7,522 nt of DNA from Gammaproteobacteria bacterium (lineage in GTDB: Bacteria > Pseudomonadota > Gammaproteobacteria > GCA-001735895). Under the pieces are notes generated by a model. That model made no database searches. It saw only the letters and a program-made list of their open reading frames with translations, and had not been told where the DNA came from. The stretch spans positions 1 to 7,522 of the forward strand of contig JAPUFZ010000023.1 of the NCBI GenBank assembly GCA_027293245.1, written 5' to 3'. The translations under genes and the position numbers were made by a program. Positions 1-6,636 of this stretch are shown piece after piece; position 1 is the first letter of the stretch, and every line of letters begins with the position of its first letter.

Positions 1-2
1 TG

Positions 3-743
3 GCCGATCTGCAGATCGAGCTGGTCAAACTGCAGGAGTGGATCAAGGAGAAAGGACTGAAGGTGGTTTGCATCTTCGAAGGCCGCGATGCCGCCGGCAA
101 GGGGGGCGTGATCAAGCGCATTACACAGAGCCTTAATCCGCGGACTTGCCGGGTGGTGGCGCTGGGCACACCGACCGAGCGTGAAAAAACCCAGTGGTAT
201 TTTCAGCGTTATGTACCGCATCTACCGGCAGCCGGCGAAATGGTATTGTTTGATCGCAGCTGGTATAACCGGGCGGGTGTGGAAAAAGTGATGGGATTCT
301 GCACCGATGAAGAATACCAGGAATTCATGCGCAGCTGTCCGGAGTTCGAACGCATGCTGGTGAGATCTGGAATACTACTAATCAAGTACTGGTTTTCGGT
401 CAGCGACGACGAACAGGAACGGCGTTTTCAGGGCCGCATAAAAGACCCGACCAAGCGCTGGAAATTGAGCCCGATGGACCTGGAGTCACGCAATCTCTGG
501 GTCGAGTATTCCAGGGCGAAGGATGATAATTTTGCCCATACTGATATCAAGCAAGCACCCTGGTACGTGGTCAACGCGGATGTAAAAAAACATGCCCGCC
601 TGAATTGCATCAAACACCTGCTGAGCCTGATACCCTACAAAGATTTAACTCCGGAACTGGTTAAGCTGGCGCCCAGGAAAAAAGCAAAGGGATACGTGCG
701 CCCGCCTATGGGTGATCAAACCTTCGTACCGGAACACCATTAA
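3..743 (+). CDS. ppk2: Polyphosphate kinase 2, class I (5'-truncated by window edge)
   Basis: PPK2 enzymes transfer phosphate between inorganic polyphosphate and nucleoside diphosphates in the cytoplasm, usually making GTP or ATP from polyphosphate. The frame is open from base 3 with no stop, so the start lies outside the window. A GTG at 63 is internal, because the upstream residues (ADLQIELVKLQEW...) are typical PPK2 sequence leading into the P-loop. Visible are a Walker A motif GRDAAGKGG (about 81-107), a Walker B/lid region with FDRSWYNRAGVE (about 249-284), the lid-like RIKDPTKRWKLSPMDL segment, and the C-terminal APWYVVNADVKKHARLN block. All are hallmarks of the single-domain class I subfamily. 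About 246 residues are present, so roughly 40-50 N-terminal residues are probably missing compared with usual lengths near 290-300. It sits 27 bases upstream of ppk1 and is probably co-transcribed with it. Family assignment is firm. Nucleotide preference cannot be read from sequence alone. Confidence 0.95.
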   Translation, partial: ADLQIELVKLQEWIKEKGLKVVCIFEGRDAAGKGGVIKRITQSLNPRTCRVVALGTPTEREKTQWYFQRYVPHLPAAGEMVLFDRSWYNRAGVEKVMGFCTDEEYQEFMRSCPEFERMLVRSGILLIKYWFSVSDDEQERRFQGRIKDPTKRWKLSPMDLESRNLWVEYSRAKDDNFAHTDIKQAPWYVVNADVKKHARLNCIKHLLSLIPYKDLTPELVKLAPRKKAKGYVRPPMGDQTFVPEHH

Positions 744-753
744 TTGTTTCAAC

Positions 754-759
754 TATAAT
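754..759 (+). promoter_or_regulatory. Perfect TATAAT hexamer in the ppk2-ppk1 gap
   Basis: A perfect sigma70 -10 hexamer lies 11 bases before the ppk1 ATG. The best -35 at 17-base spacing is GGAACA (731-736), matching TTGACA at only three positions. If used, transcription would begin about five bases before the ATG, giving an almost leaderless message. That would fit the missing ribosome binding site. It may be a chance hexamer in an AT-rich gap. Confidence 0.25.
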
Positions 760-770
760 TCGACATAACC

Positions 771-2993
771 ATGGCTATCGATACCAAAGCCCAGAATACC
801 CTGTCAGTAGTAACCGACAGCGTAGAACCAGAGCCCGATACTAAAATTGGGCTGCCGGAAAAACCGGTCGAAACTGAATTCGACCTCGAATCGCCCGAGT
901 TATACCTCAATCGTGAGTTAACCTGGCTCGAGTTTAACCGACGTGTGCTGCACGAAGCGCAGGATCAAAACACACCTTTGCTGGAACGTTTCAAATTCGT
1001 CGGTATCGTCAGTTCCAATCTCGACGAATTTTTTATGAAACGCATAGGCGGCCTGAAGCAACAGGTAGGCGCTGGGATCATGGACCTGACCGTGGACGGG
1101 CGCACGCCGGTGCAGCAAATAGAAGAATCCTGCCAAATGGTCAGGGAGATCGAAAGGCAGAAAGATACACTCGTACCGCAATTGATTGAATTGCTGACCG
1201 CAGAGGATATTCACCTCACTACATTTGAGGAACTGGACGACAAGGACAAGGAAGCCATCCGTAATTATTACCTCGAAAATATTTATCCACTGGTGACGCC
1301 GCAAGCGGTTGATTCTGCGCATCCATTTCCTTTTATCTCCAACCTCTCACTTAACCTGCTCGTCACTTTACGTCACAGGGATGGTGACGATGAACTACGA
1401 GCTCGGGTAAAGGTACCAACGGGTCTCGGAATTCCGCGTTTTCTGCAGGTTCCCGGGTCGAACAGCTTCGTGCCGCTGGAAAGCGTGATGTCCAAGAACC
1501 TCGATCTGCTATTTCCGAAAATGAAAATCGAGGCTTGTGAGCTATTCCACGTTACGCGTAATGCGAACACTGCCCGGAACGAGGACCGGGCCGATGATTT
1601 ACTCGCGATAATTGAATCCGAAGTACGCCATCGCAAGTTTGCGCAGATTGTGCGTGTTGTTGTTCAACAGGATATGGATCCGATTCGCAGGGGCATGCTG
1701 GCCGCCGAACTAGGTCTGGGAGAAGCCGATGTATTCGACACCAACGGCCTGTTAGCGACGCGTGACCTACTTAGTTTCAGCGAGATGGAAATTCCCGCTT
1801 TACACGATCTGCCACACCACCCGATCGACCACCCCAAACTGGTACACATGCCCAATATATTTCATGTGGTGCGCGAATACGGTTCGATACTGCTGCAGCA
1901 CCCTTACGAATCCTTTACTACGTCGGTGGGGCGTTTTCTCAAGGAAGCCAGCGTCGACCCGAAGGTGCGGGCGATCAAAATGACCCTGTACCGGACTTCC
2001 GGCGATACCAGGGTGATCGATTACCTGATCGATGCCGCGCAGAACGGCAAGCAGGTGGCCGTGGTGGTGGAATTGAAAGCACGCTTTGACGAGGCCGCCA
2101 ATATTCGCTGGTCGAGTCGACTGGAGGAAGCCGGAATTCATGTCACCTACGGCGTGATGGATCTTAAAACCCATTGCAAGGTAATCCTCGTGGTACGCAA
2201 CGACTACAACGGCCTGCGCCGCTACGTGCATATTGGCACCGGCAACTACCACGCCGGAAACGCCCGCATTTACACCGACCTGGGGCTGCTCACCTGCGAT
2301 AATACCATCGGCCAGGACATGACCGAGTTATTCAACTACCTGACCACCGGATATACACCCAAGCGCAATTACCGCAAGATTTTGCCCGCACCCAAGTTAT
2401 TGAAGCGCTCGTTGCTCGACAAAATCAAGCGCGAGATCGATCAGCACACTAAAGATTCGCCGGGTTTAATCCAGCTCAAGGTCAACGCGCTTGAAGACGA
2501 AGATATCGCTCGCGCGCTTTACCTGGCGTCGCAGGGCGGGGTAAAGATAGACTTGATTGTGCGTGACAGTTGCCGCCTGCGCCCTGGCATTGCGAACCTG
2601 TCCGACAACATACGTGTATTTAGCGTGATCGGTCGATTTTTGGAGCACAGCCGAATTTACTATTTCAAAAATAGGACCCAACCTGAATACTACATCGGTT
2701 CCGCGGACGCCATGAAACGCAACCTCGAGCACCGGGTTGAGGTGCTGGTGCCGGTGGAAGACCCTGAGTTGCAAGGAGAGCTTCGCAATATTATCGATAC
2801 CCTGTTATCCGACCAGCACACTATCTGGCAAATGAATTCTGACGGCTCCTATGTGCAGCAGCAAGGGAAAAGCCCGACGGTAGAAAGCAGTCAGCAGGCT
2901 TTAATACGACAGACCGCTGAGCGTTTGTGGGAAGCCACTCGACTCAAGCGACGTAAACCCCAGGGCGCGCGGAGCAGGAATATTCGTCGGTAA
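771..2993 (+). CDS. ppk1: Polyphosphate kinase 1
   Basis: PPK1 reversibly polymerises the gamma-phosphate of ATP into inorganic polyphosphate through a phosphohistidine intermediate. The 740-residue product has full family length. A variable N-terminal extension (1-42) precedes the N domain, which starts at ELYLNRELTWLEFNRRVL (43-60) and continues with NLDEFFMKRIGGL. The middle domain includes HPFPFISNLSLNL. The catalytic C1/C2 region carries KMTLYRTSG with R408, VELKARFDEAANI with R438, and DLKTHCKV with H468. Their spacing (60 residues R408-H468, 30 residues R408-R438) matches E. coli R375, R405 and the autophosphorylated H435. H626 in RFLEHSRIYYF corresponds to the second conserved histidine, E. 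coli H592. The C-terminus has GSADAMKRNLEHRVEVLVPV. No Shine-Dalgarno sequence precedes the ATG at 771. A perfect TATAAT lies at 754-759. The gene follows ppk2 closely and converges on sixA with 61 bases between stops. Function is confident. Confidence 0.98.
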   Translation: MAIDTKAQNTLSVVTDSVEPEPDTKIGLPEKPVETEFDLESPELYLNRELTWLEFNRRVLHEAQDQNTPLLERFKFVGIVSSNLDEFFMKRIGGLKQQVGAGIMDLTVDGRTPVQQIEESCQMVREIERQKDTLVPQLIELLTAEDIHLTTFEELDDKDKEAIRNYYLENIYPLVTPQAVDSAHPFPFISNLSLNLLVTLRHRDGDDELRARVKVPTGLGIPRFLQVPGSNSFVPLESVMSKNLDLLFPKMKIEACELFHVTRNANTARNEDRADDLLAIIESEVRHRKFAQIVRVVVQQDMDPIRRGMLAAELGLGEADVFDTNGLLATRDLLSFSEMEIPALHDLPHHPIDHPKLVHMPNIFHVVREYGSILLQHPYESFTTSVGRFLKEASVDPKVRAIKMTLYRTSGDTRVIDYLIDAAQNGKQVAVVVELKARFDEAANIRWSSRLEEAGIHVTYGVMDLKTHCKVILVVRNDYNGLRRYVHIGTGNYHAGNARIYTDLGLLTCDNTIGQDMTELFNYLTTGYTPKRNYRKILPAPKLLKRSLLDKIKREIDQHTKDSPGLIQLKVNALEDEDIARALYLASQGGVKIDLIVRDSCRLRPGIANLSDNIRVFSVIGRFLEHSRIYYFKNRTQPEYYIGSADAMKRNLEHRVEVLVPVEDPELQGELRNIIDTLLSDQHTIWQMNSDGSYVQQQGKSPTVESSQQALIRQTAERLWEATRLKRRKPQGARSRNIRR

Positions 2994-3003
2994 ACGGTGA
3001 AAC

Positions 3004-3060
3004 CCAGGCCTGGATTGCAAGCACACCGATTTGGGGAAATACCTGGAATAGGTTCTATTC
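3004..3060. repeat. Inverted repeats in the convergent ppk1/sixA gap
   Basis: The space between the two convergent stop codons contains a perfect 10-base palindrome CCAGGCCTGG (3004-3013). It also contains a six-base-pair hairpin, GAATAG-gtt-CTATTC (3046-3060), which overlaps the sixA stop codon. Neither is followed by a clear run of T on either strand, so neither is a canonical intrinsic terminator. They could still block or trim converging transcripts. Confidence 0.35.
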
Positions 3061-3555
3061 GAAACTGTTCCTGGGATAATCGAAGTAATCGAAATGCGCG
3101 TTCGACAAGGACCAGTCACGCCAGTGCTGGATATCACTGACGAGTTTAACCAGGCCGCAGGTGGGGACATTGTCGATTCGCACCGAAGCATCACATAAAT
3201 TCACAAAATGGGTAATATCAGGGTTATGGAAAACAAGCATTAACGATTGATACCGATCATCCTGATTTTCAATAATGTCTTCGATTGATCGGGCTCCCAG
3301 AAGGTACAGTTCTGATTCTTCGACAATTTTCTCCGGGGAATAACCGCAGGCATTGGCAAATAGCTCAGCTGTATGCCTGGCCCGCAACGCCGGGCTTGTG
3401 AGGATTAAATCCAGTAATTCATTACGTGCCCTAAAACGACCTCCCATAACAGGAGCATCGCGTTTACCACGCTTGTTTAGCGGGCGTTGCTGGTCATCGA
3501 GGCCGGGGTTGGACCAACTCGATTTTGCATGTCTTAGCAGAAATAAAGATTTCAT
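3055..3555 (-). CDS. sixA: SixA-type phosphohistidine phosphatase (histidine phosphatase superfamily)
   Basis: SixA-like enzymes are small cytoplasmic phosphatases of the RHG (phosphoglycerate mutase-like) superfamily. E. coli SixA dephosphorylates phosphohistidine on phosphotransfer proteins. The 166-residue product begins MKSLFLLRHAKSSW, with R8 and nucleophile H9 of the RHG-type motif and the AKSSW extension typical of SixA. TSPALRARHTAE (53-64) supplies the conserved arginine, and the second catalytic histidine is H110 in LVFHNPDIT. In most relatives this second motif reads GHNPGL, so the F in place of G and D in place of G are unusual. The start is supported by an AGGGT-type ribosome binding site at about 3561-3565. 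It is the last gene of a leftward cluster, 72 bases after the 79-residue gene, and converges on ppk1. The substrate is unknown. A link to polyphosphate or phosphate signalling is inferred only from location. Confidence 0.88.
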   Translation of the reverse strand: MKSLFLLRHAKSSWSNPGLDDQQRPLNKRGKRDAPVMGGRFRARNELLDLILTSPALRARHTAELFANACGYSPEKIVEESELYLLGARSIEDIIENQDDRYQSLMLVFHNPDITHFVNLCDASVRIDNVPTCGLVKLVSDIQHWRDWSLSNAHFDYFDYPRNSFE

Positions 3556-3627
3556 TATTCACCCTTTTGGGAATTCAACCACCAGCCCCGTTACTGCATT
3601 GAGGCGCGACAAATGGGTTGAAGCCGC

Positions 3628-3867
3628 TCAGCCGCCAGGAGGTATACGTTTTGACTTTTCTATCTGAGCGTTTACTACCTTCAATCTGATTTCAAGTTTT
3701 GTACGCTTTTCCGGGTCCTGGGTGGTCTCAAGTTTCGCTTCGTAGCGGGATTTTTTATCGGCTAGCAACCATCGAAGTTTTTCCAGTCTTTCGGGTTTGA
3801 TGTACGTGCCTTGATCCTGTTTATTGACAAGTTTATTAAATTTGTCAACTAGCCTGGTAAATTTCAT
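3628..3867 (-). CDS. Small charged coiled-coil protein of unknown function (79 aa)
   Basis: I do not recognise this protein. It is 79 residues, has no signal peptide or membrane segment, and is rich in Lys, Arg and Glu. Residues about 24-73 (PERLEKLRWLLADKKSRYEAKL...) look strongly helical with coiled-coil character, ending in a short basic KSKRIPPGG tail. The N-terminus contains an internal near-repeat, LVDKF then LVNKQ. It is probably a real gene. A good ribosome binding site (AGAGAGG, about 3873-3879) precedes the ATG. It lies between and on the same strand as the transporter gene (64-base gap) and sixA (72-base gap), and no better frame competes. A near-perfect 25-base palindrome (3824-3848) lies within codons about 7-15. 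It could be an adaptor or regulator for its neighbours, but that is inference from position only. Confidence 0.7.
   Translation of the reverse strand: MKFTRLVDKFNKLVNKQDQGTYIKPERLEKLRWLLADKKSRYEAKLETTQDPEKRTKLEIRLKVVNAQIEKSKRIPPGG
3824..3848. repeat. 25-base near-palindrome inside the 79-aa gene
   Basis: The arms are TTGACAA (3824-3830) and TTGTCAA (3842-3848), and the inner arms TTTA and TAAA are also complementary around a central T. The only break is one mismatched pair (3831/3841). TTGACA, the consensus -35 hexamer, therefore appears on both strands. It lies within the first fifteen codons of the 79-residue gene. It could fold in the mRNA or bind a dimeric regulator, but I found no convincing -10 at proper spacing on either strand. 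Confidence 0.5.
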
Positions 3868-3931
3868 TTGCGCCTCTCTTCAACATGATTTCGATTTCGA
3901 GAAAATTTCGGCGGTATATGCCTCCACCAAA

Positions 3932-5734
3932 TCAGCTAGCAGAAACCTTTTCAATTTCCTCTTCATCCAGGATCACCTCCTGGGCCGCTTCGGCAATGAG
4001 ATCAGCATGCGAGGCCAATAGAGCCTGGGTGCAGTCAAGCAGTTTATTTGAGGTTGCATCCACATAATTGAAGTCGTTCAACAGAGAAGTAGCCATTTCT
4101 GGTGTAATCTGATTATCCCTCAACACCTCGGTAATTCGCGCGTTTAATTCTTCATGCGTGACCTGGACTTCGGCTTTCAGTTCATCCATCTCGAGTACGG
4201 CAAGCGCATGATCATAGTCATCTTCTCCTCTCAAGCGATAAATTTCTCTGAGAATCATTGCGATCTGGTACCGCAGGCGGTTGTATTCTTTTCGAATGTG
4301 TTCATTGTGGGAAATCAGGTATCTAGTAGCGTTTTTGCGTAAATGTTTGATGTGCTTAACACATTCAACAATTTCTGTCGCTGCAATGCGCAGTCGGAAT
4401 AACTCTTCGGAAAATACGCTAGGCATACTCGATTGTGAGCGTGAAATAAAATCAATTATGGCTCCGTAAAGTACTTTAACCTTACTTGCATATAACTCAT
4501 CCAGGTCAAAATCATGGATTTCCCGGTCGTCTTCGATGGTTTTTTTAAGGTCTGGTGACTGCAGAATTTCCCTGCGATGCAAGTTCATTCCATGGGCCAT
4601 TAGCTCAAATGCCGAATCAAACAAATGCCAGACTTCCTTTTTAACAGATATCAGTACGGTTTCTGGAAACTCAATTGCTGCATCGCTTAAGAATTTGGGT
4701 TCCGCAATATCAAGCGCTTTTTCCGGGAGAAATTTGAATAGATAATTCGCAAGCGTCTGGATCAGAGGAACCATTACCAACACGCCGACAACATTGAATA
4801 GCGTATGAAACACAGCAAGTTTCATGGTGTAATTATTATCGGCTATGCCCACCCTGGCGCTGATGGCATCCACCGCCCAGATGAATTGGCTGATGAAAGC
4901 AATTGCGATAACCCCGGTAACGAGATTAAATATCAAGTGCGCCCCGGCAAGCCGCTTGCCCTGAATATTTGCGCTCAACGAACCGATTATGGCCGTTATC
5001 GTGGTGCCGACGTTGGCACCAATAGCCAATGCCAGCCCGTTTTCATAGGTAATCTGGCCTGCAGCCAGTGCGGTTAGAATCAGTACCAGGGTCGCATGAC
5101 TGGATTGCATGATAACGGTTGCCGCGGCACCAATCGCGGCAAACAGGAACAATCCGGGATATCCCGCTACGGCAAACGAAGCCAGGTCAAAGCTATCTTT
5201 AAACGCATCGAACCCCTCCTTCATGTAGTGAATGCCCAAAAATAGAAAGCCGAGTCCCGCCAGGGCCGAACCTATACCCTTCAGGTATTTGGACTTCTGG
5301 AATGACAATACGATACCAAACACCAGCATAGGCATGGCATAGGCCGAAATATTTACTTTTAATCCGAAGGCAGCCACCAACCAGGCTCCGGTTGTGGTGC
5401 CGATATTGGCGCCAAAAATGATTCCGATTCCGGCAACCAATGTCACCATCCCTGCACTGATAAAAGAAATAGTGATCACCGAAACCAGCGAGCTTGATTG
5501 CATGATCGTTGTCGAAATAATACCAAAGAGCAAACTTTTCCAGGTTTTGTCGGTGGTTTTTTGCAACAGTTTTTCTAATACACCACCGGTAAATGCCTTG
5601 AATCCTTCTTCCAGGAAAAGCATACCAAATAAAAATATTGAAACCCCGGCAGCGATTTCTTTGAAATCAGGGCTGACCCAAAACCCATAAGCGAGAATTA
5701 GCAATATGCTTGGTAGAAATACTTTTCTAAGCAT
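3932..5734 (-). CDS. Na+/phosphate cotransporter family protein with C-terminal PhoU-like domain
   Basis: Members of the Na/Pi cotransporter family (PF02690) move phosphate across the inner membrane with sodium. The protein (about 600 residues) has two inverted membrane repeats. The first carries IMQSSSLVSV (QSSS at 80-83) and GANIGTTTG (109-117). The second carries IMQSSHATLV (QSSH at 211-214) and GANVGTT (240-246); the paired QSS and GANxGT motifs are the family signature. Numerous hydrophobic segments cover roughly residues 5-335. Residues about 360-590 are soluble, charged and helical, resembling PhoU, as in many bacterial members. PhoU-like tails are thought to regulate transport or signalling. 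Residues are numbered from a GTG at 5737 immediately before the ATG at 5734. Neither start has a clear ribosome binding site, and ATG is preferred here. It heads a leftward operon with the 79-residue gene and sixA. Phosphate as substrate is inferred from the family. Confidence 0.93.
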   Translation of the reverse strand: MLRKVFLPSILLILAYGFWVSPDFKEIAAGVSIFLFGMLFLEEGFKAFTGGVLEKLLQKTTDKTWKSLLFGIISTTIMQSSSLVSVITISFISAGMVTLVAGIGIIFGANIGTTTGAWLVAAFGLKVNISAYAMPMLVFGIVLSFQKSKYLKGIGSALAGLGFLFLGIHYMKEGFDAFKDSFDLASFAVAGYPGLFLFAAIGAAATVIMQSSHATLVLILTALAAGQITYENGLALAIGANVGTTITAIIGSLSANIQGKRLAGAHLIFNLVTGVIAIAFISQFIWAVDAISARVGIADNNYTMKLAVFHTLFNVVGVLVMVPLIQTLANYLFKFLPEKALDIAEPKFLSDAAIEFPETVLISVKKEVWHLFDSAFELMAHGMNLHRREILQSPDLKKTIEDDREIHDFDLDELYASKVKVLYGAIIDFISRSQSSMPSVFSEELFRLRIAATEIVECVKHIKHLRKNATRYLISHNEHIRKEYNRLRYQIAMILREIYRLRGEDDYDHALAVLEMDELKAEVQVTHEELNARITEVLRDNQITPEMATSLLNDFNYVDATSNKLLDCTQALLASHADLIAEAAQEVILDEEEIEKVSAS

Positions 5735-5759
5735 CACGATTTCATTTTACTGGTCTGCC

Positions 5760-5780
5760 TGCCTAATTTACATTAAGGCA
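5760..5780. repeat. Imperfect inverted repeat over the promoter -10/spacer
   Basis: TGCCTAAT (5760-5767) pairs with ATTAAGGCA (5772-5780) with a single bulged A, leaving a four-base loop. It overlaps the predicted -10 and spacer of the transporter promoter, where a repressor operator would be expected. No specific regulator can be named. Confidence 0.4.
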
Positions 5781-5792
5781 GCTGTAAGTCAA
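5765..5792 (-). promoter_or_regulatory. Predicted sigma70 promoter of the transporter operon
   Basis: Reading the minus strand, TTGACT (5792-5787, five of six matches to TTGACA) is followed after 16 bases by TAAATT (5770-5765, four of six matches to TATAAT). Transcription would start near 5758, leaving about 20-25 bases of leader before the transporter start. I saw no convincing PhoB box here. An ATG-AAA-TCG-TGA mini-frame (5745-5734) overlaps the transporter start, without a ribosome binding site. Confidence 0.45.
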
Positions 5793-5811
5793 CGAATAGA
5801 GCGGACTGGGT

Positions 5812-5835
5812 CAGCCTTCGAGGTAAAAAAGGCTG
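5812..5835. repeat. Inverted repeat in the divergent intergenic region
   Basis: CAGCCTT (5812-5818) and AAGGCTG (5829-5835) form a perfect seven-base-pair stem around a ten-base loop. It lies upstream of the predicted transporter promoter and about 70 bases before the DUF4124 gene. No T run follows the stem on the plus strand, so it is not a typical terminator. It could be an operator or simply a chance repeat. Confidence 0.35.
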
Positions 5836-5903
5836 GGCTATTGGACCGCCTTCGTGCAATATTTGGGCTAGAACTACTGGCTGGTAATTTAGTCTAATTT
5901 ATT

Positions 5904-6452
5904 ATGTATCGATCAAGCGCCTTACTAATTGTAGCGGTTTTTATGAGTTGCGTTTTATTGCCTGCTTATGCTACCGGCGTGTTTAAATGGGTCGATACAA
6001 AAGGGATTACCCATTATTCCGACGAAGCACCTGCATCTCCTACGACGCAGGTGACACTGATCGAAGTACCCGCGACCCAGGCTGTAGCGCTTGATGCAGA
6101 AAACGATTACTACTCCATTGCAAATCAATGGATGCGTTTCCATGAAGAATTGATTAAGCGAGAAAAAATAAAGTTAGAAAAGACCAGACAAGAAGCGGCC
6201 CTGCAACCAGTAGTACCTCAAATTGTGTATATCAATGAGCCGAATGCAAATCGATATGTCGTTGCTTATGCTGGTTTCTCTCATCGTAAATATGGCCGTA
6301 GCCGGTATCATTATAAATCCAGACACTACCCGGGTTATGGGCGTGAAAAGCATCTGCAGTGGAAACGTTCAGCCAGGTTGCCTGGGACGAGTATTAGGCG
6401 AAGCTCATATGGACATAGAACAGCAAGCGGCTTAATTTTCAATATCCGTTAA
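5904..6452 (+). CDS. Secreted DUF4124 domain protein with basic Tyr/His/Arg-rich tail
   Basis: The 182-residue product starts with a Sec signal peptide: hydrophobic core about 6-20, with likely cleavage after AYA at residue 23. The mature part opens with GVFKWVDTKGITHYSDEAP (25-43), the defining motif of the DUF4124 family. This small domain of unknown function is common in periplasmic or envelope proteins of proteobacteria. Residues about 72-100 are charged and probably helical. The tail from about 125 on (HRKYGRSRYHYKSRHYPGYG and beyond) is strongly basic and rich in Tyr, His, Arg and Gly, with almost no acidic residues. It might bind nucleic acid, an anionic polymer or the cell surface, but this is speculation. 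There is no strong ribosome binding site or clear promoter upstream. It is divergent from the transporter operon and stands alone, 174 or more bases before the FHA gene. Confidence 0.85.
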   Translation: MYRSSALLIVAVFMSCVLLPAYATGVFKWVDTKGITHYSDEAPASPTTQVTLIEVPATQAVALDAENDYYSIANQWMRFHEELIKREKIKLEKTRQEAALQPVVPQIVYINEPNANRYVVAYAGFSHRKYGRSRYHYKSRHYPGYGREKHLQWKRSARLPGTSIRRSSYGHRTASGLIFNIR

Positions 6453-6574
6453 AATTGCTATTCTACTATGCGATTTAAGAGTAGCCATTGGCGTCGGCCC
6501 GGACATTTTACTGATATCGAAAACTCCGCGTATCGGATCTGCTGGAAAAATATTTGAACAACCTTGGTGAATTA

Positions 6575-6605
6575 TTGCGTACACCTCTATTTGAAGGCCT
6601 ATACT
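6575..6605 (+). promoter_or_regulatory. Candidate promoter of the FHA gene
   Basis: TATACT (6600-6605) differs from the -10 consensus at one base. The nearest -35-like hexamer is TTGCGT (6575-6580), 19 bases upstream, which is longer than ideal. Transcription would begin near 6612, leaving a short leader that contains the GGGAGA ribosome binding site. Confidence 0.35.
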
Positions 6606-6619
6606 TAGCGATTACGTAT

Positions 6620-6636
6620 TGGGAGAATGCTTTCTA
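6620..6636 (+). promoter_or_regulatory. Ribosome binding site deciding the FHA start
   Basis: GGGAGA (6621-6626) abuts the ATG at 6627 with no usable spacing. It lies about ten bases before the in-frame ATG at 6636. The second ATG is therefore the more likely start, removing the first three residues of the longer frame. Confidence 0.5.

Noticed and set aside
1800..2252. 150-codon minus-strand open frame within ppk1
   Set aside because: It lies wholly inside the well-supported catalytic region of PPK1, has no recognisable domain, and is a shadow of the real frame. The same applies to the minus-strand frames at 918-1322, 1373-1636 and 2466-2774.
3574..3622. TTCAACC/GGTTGAA inverted repeat between the 79-residue gene and sixA
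   Set aside because: The arms are only seven bases with a 35-base loop and no T run, so a terminator or attenuator is not supported.
4805..5077. 90-codon plus-strand open frame antisense to the transporter gene
   Set aside because: It is entirely opposite conserved transporter sequence, has no recognisable motif and no supporting ribosome binding site. It is treated as a shadow.
5781..5800. CTGTAAG sequence considered as a PhoB box
   Set aside because: Only one half-site-like match is present, with no second CTGTCA-type repeat at the expected 11-base spacing.
5863..5890. TTGGGC-16-TAATTT as promoter of the DUF4124 gene
   Set aside because: The -35 matches the consensus at only three positions and the -10 is unremarkable in AT-rich sequence, so I did not call it.
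6468..6557. 29-codon frame (MRFKSSHWRRPGHF...) between the DUF4124 and FHA genes
   Set aside because: There is no ribosome binding site and no recognised motif, and a frame this short is expected by chance.
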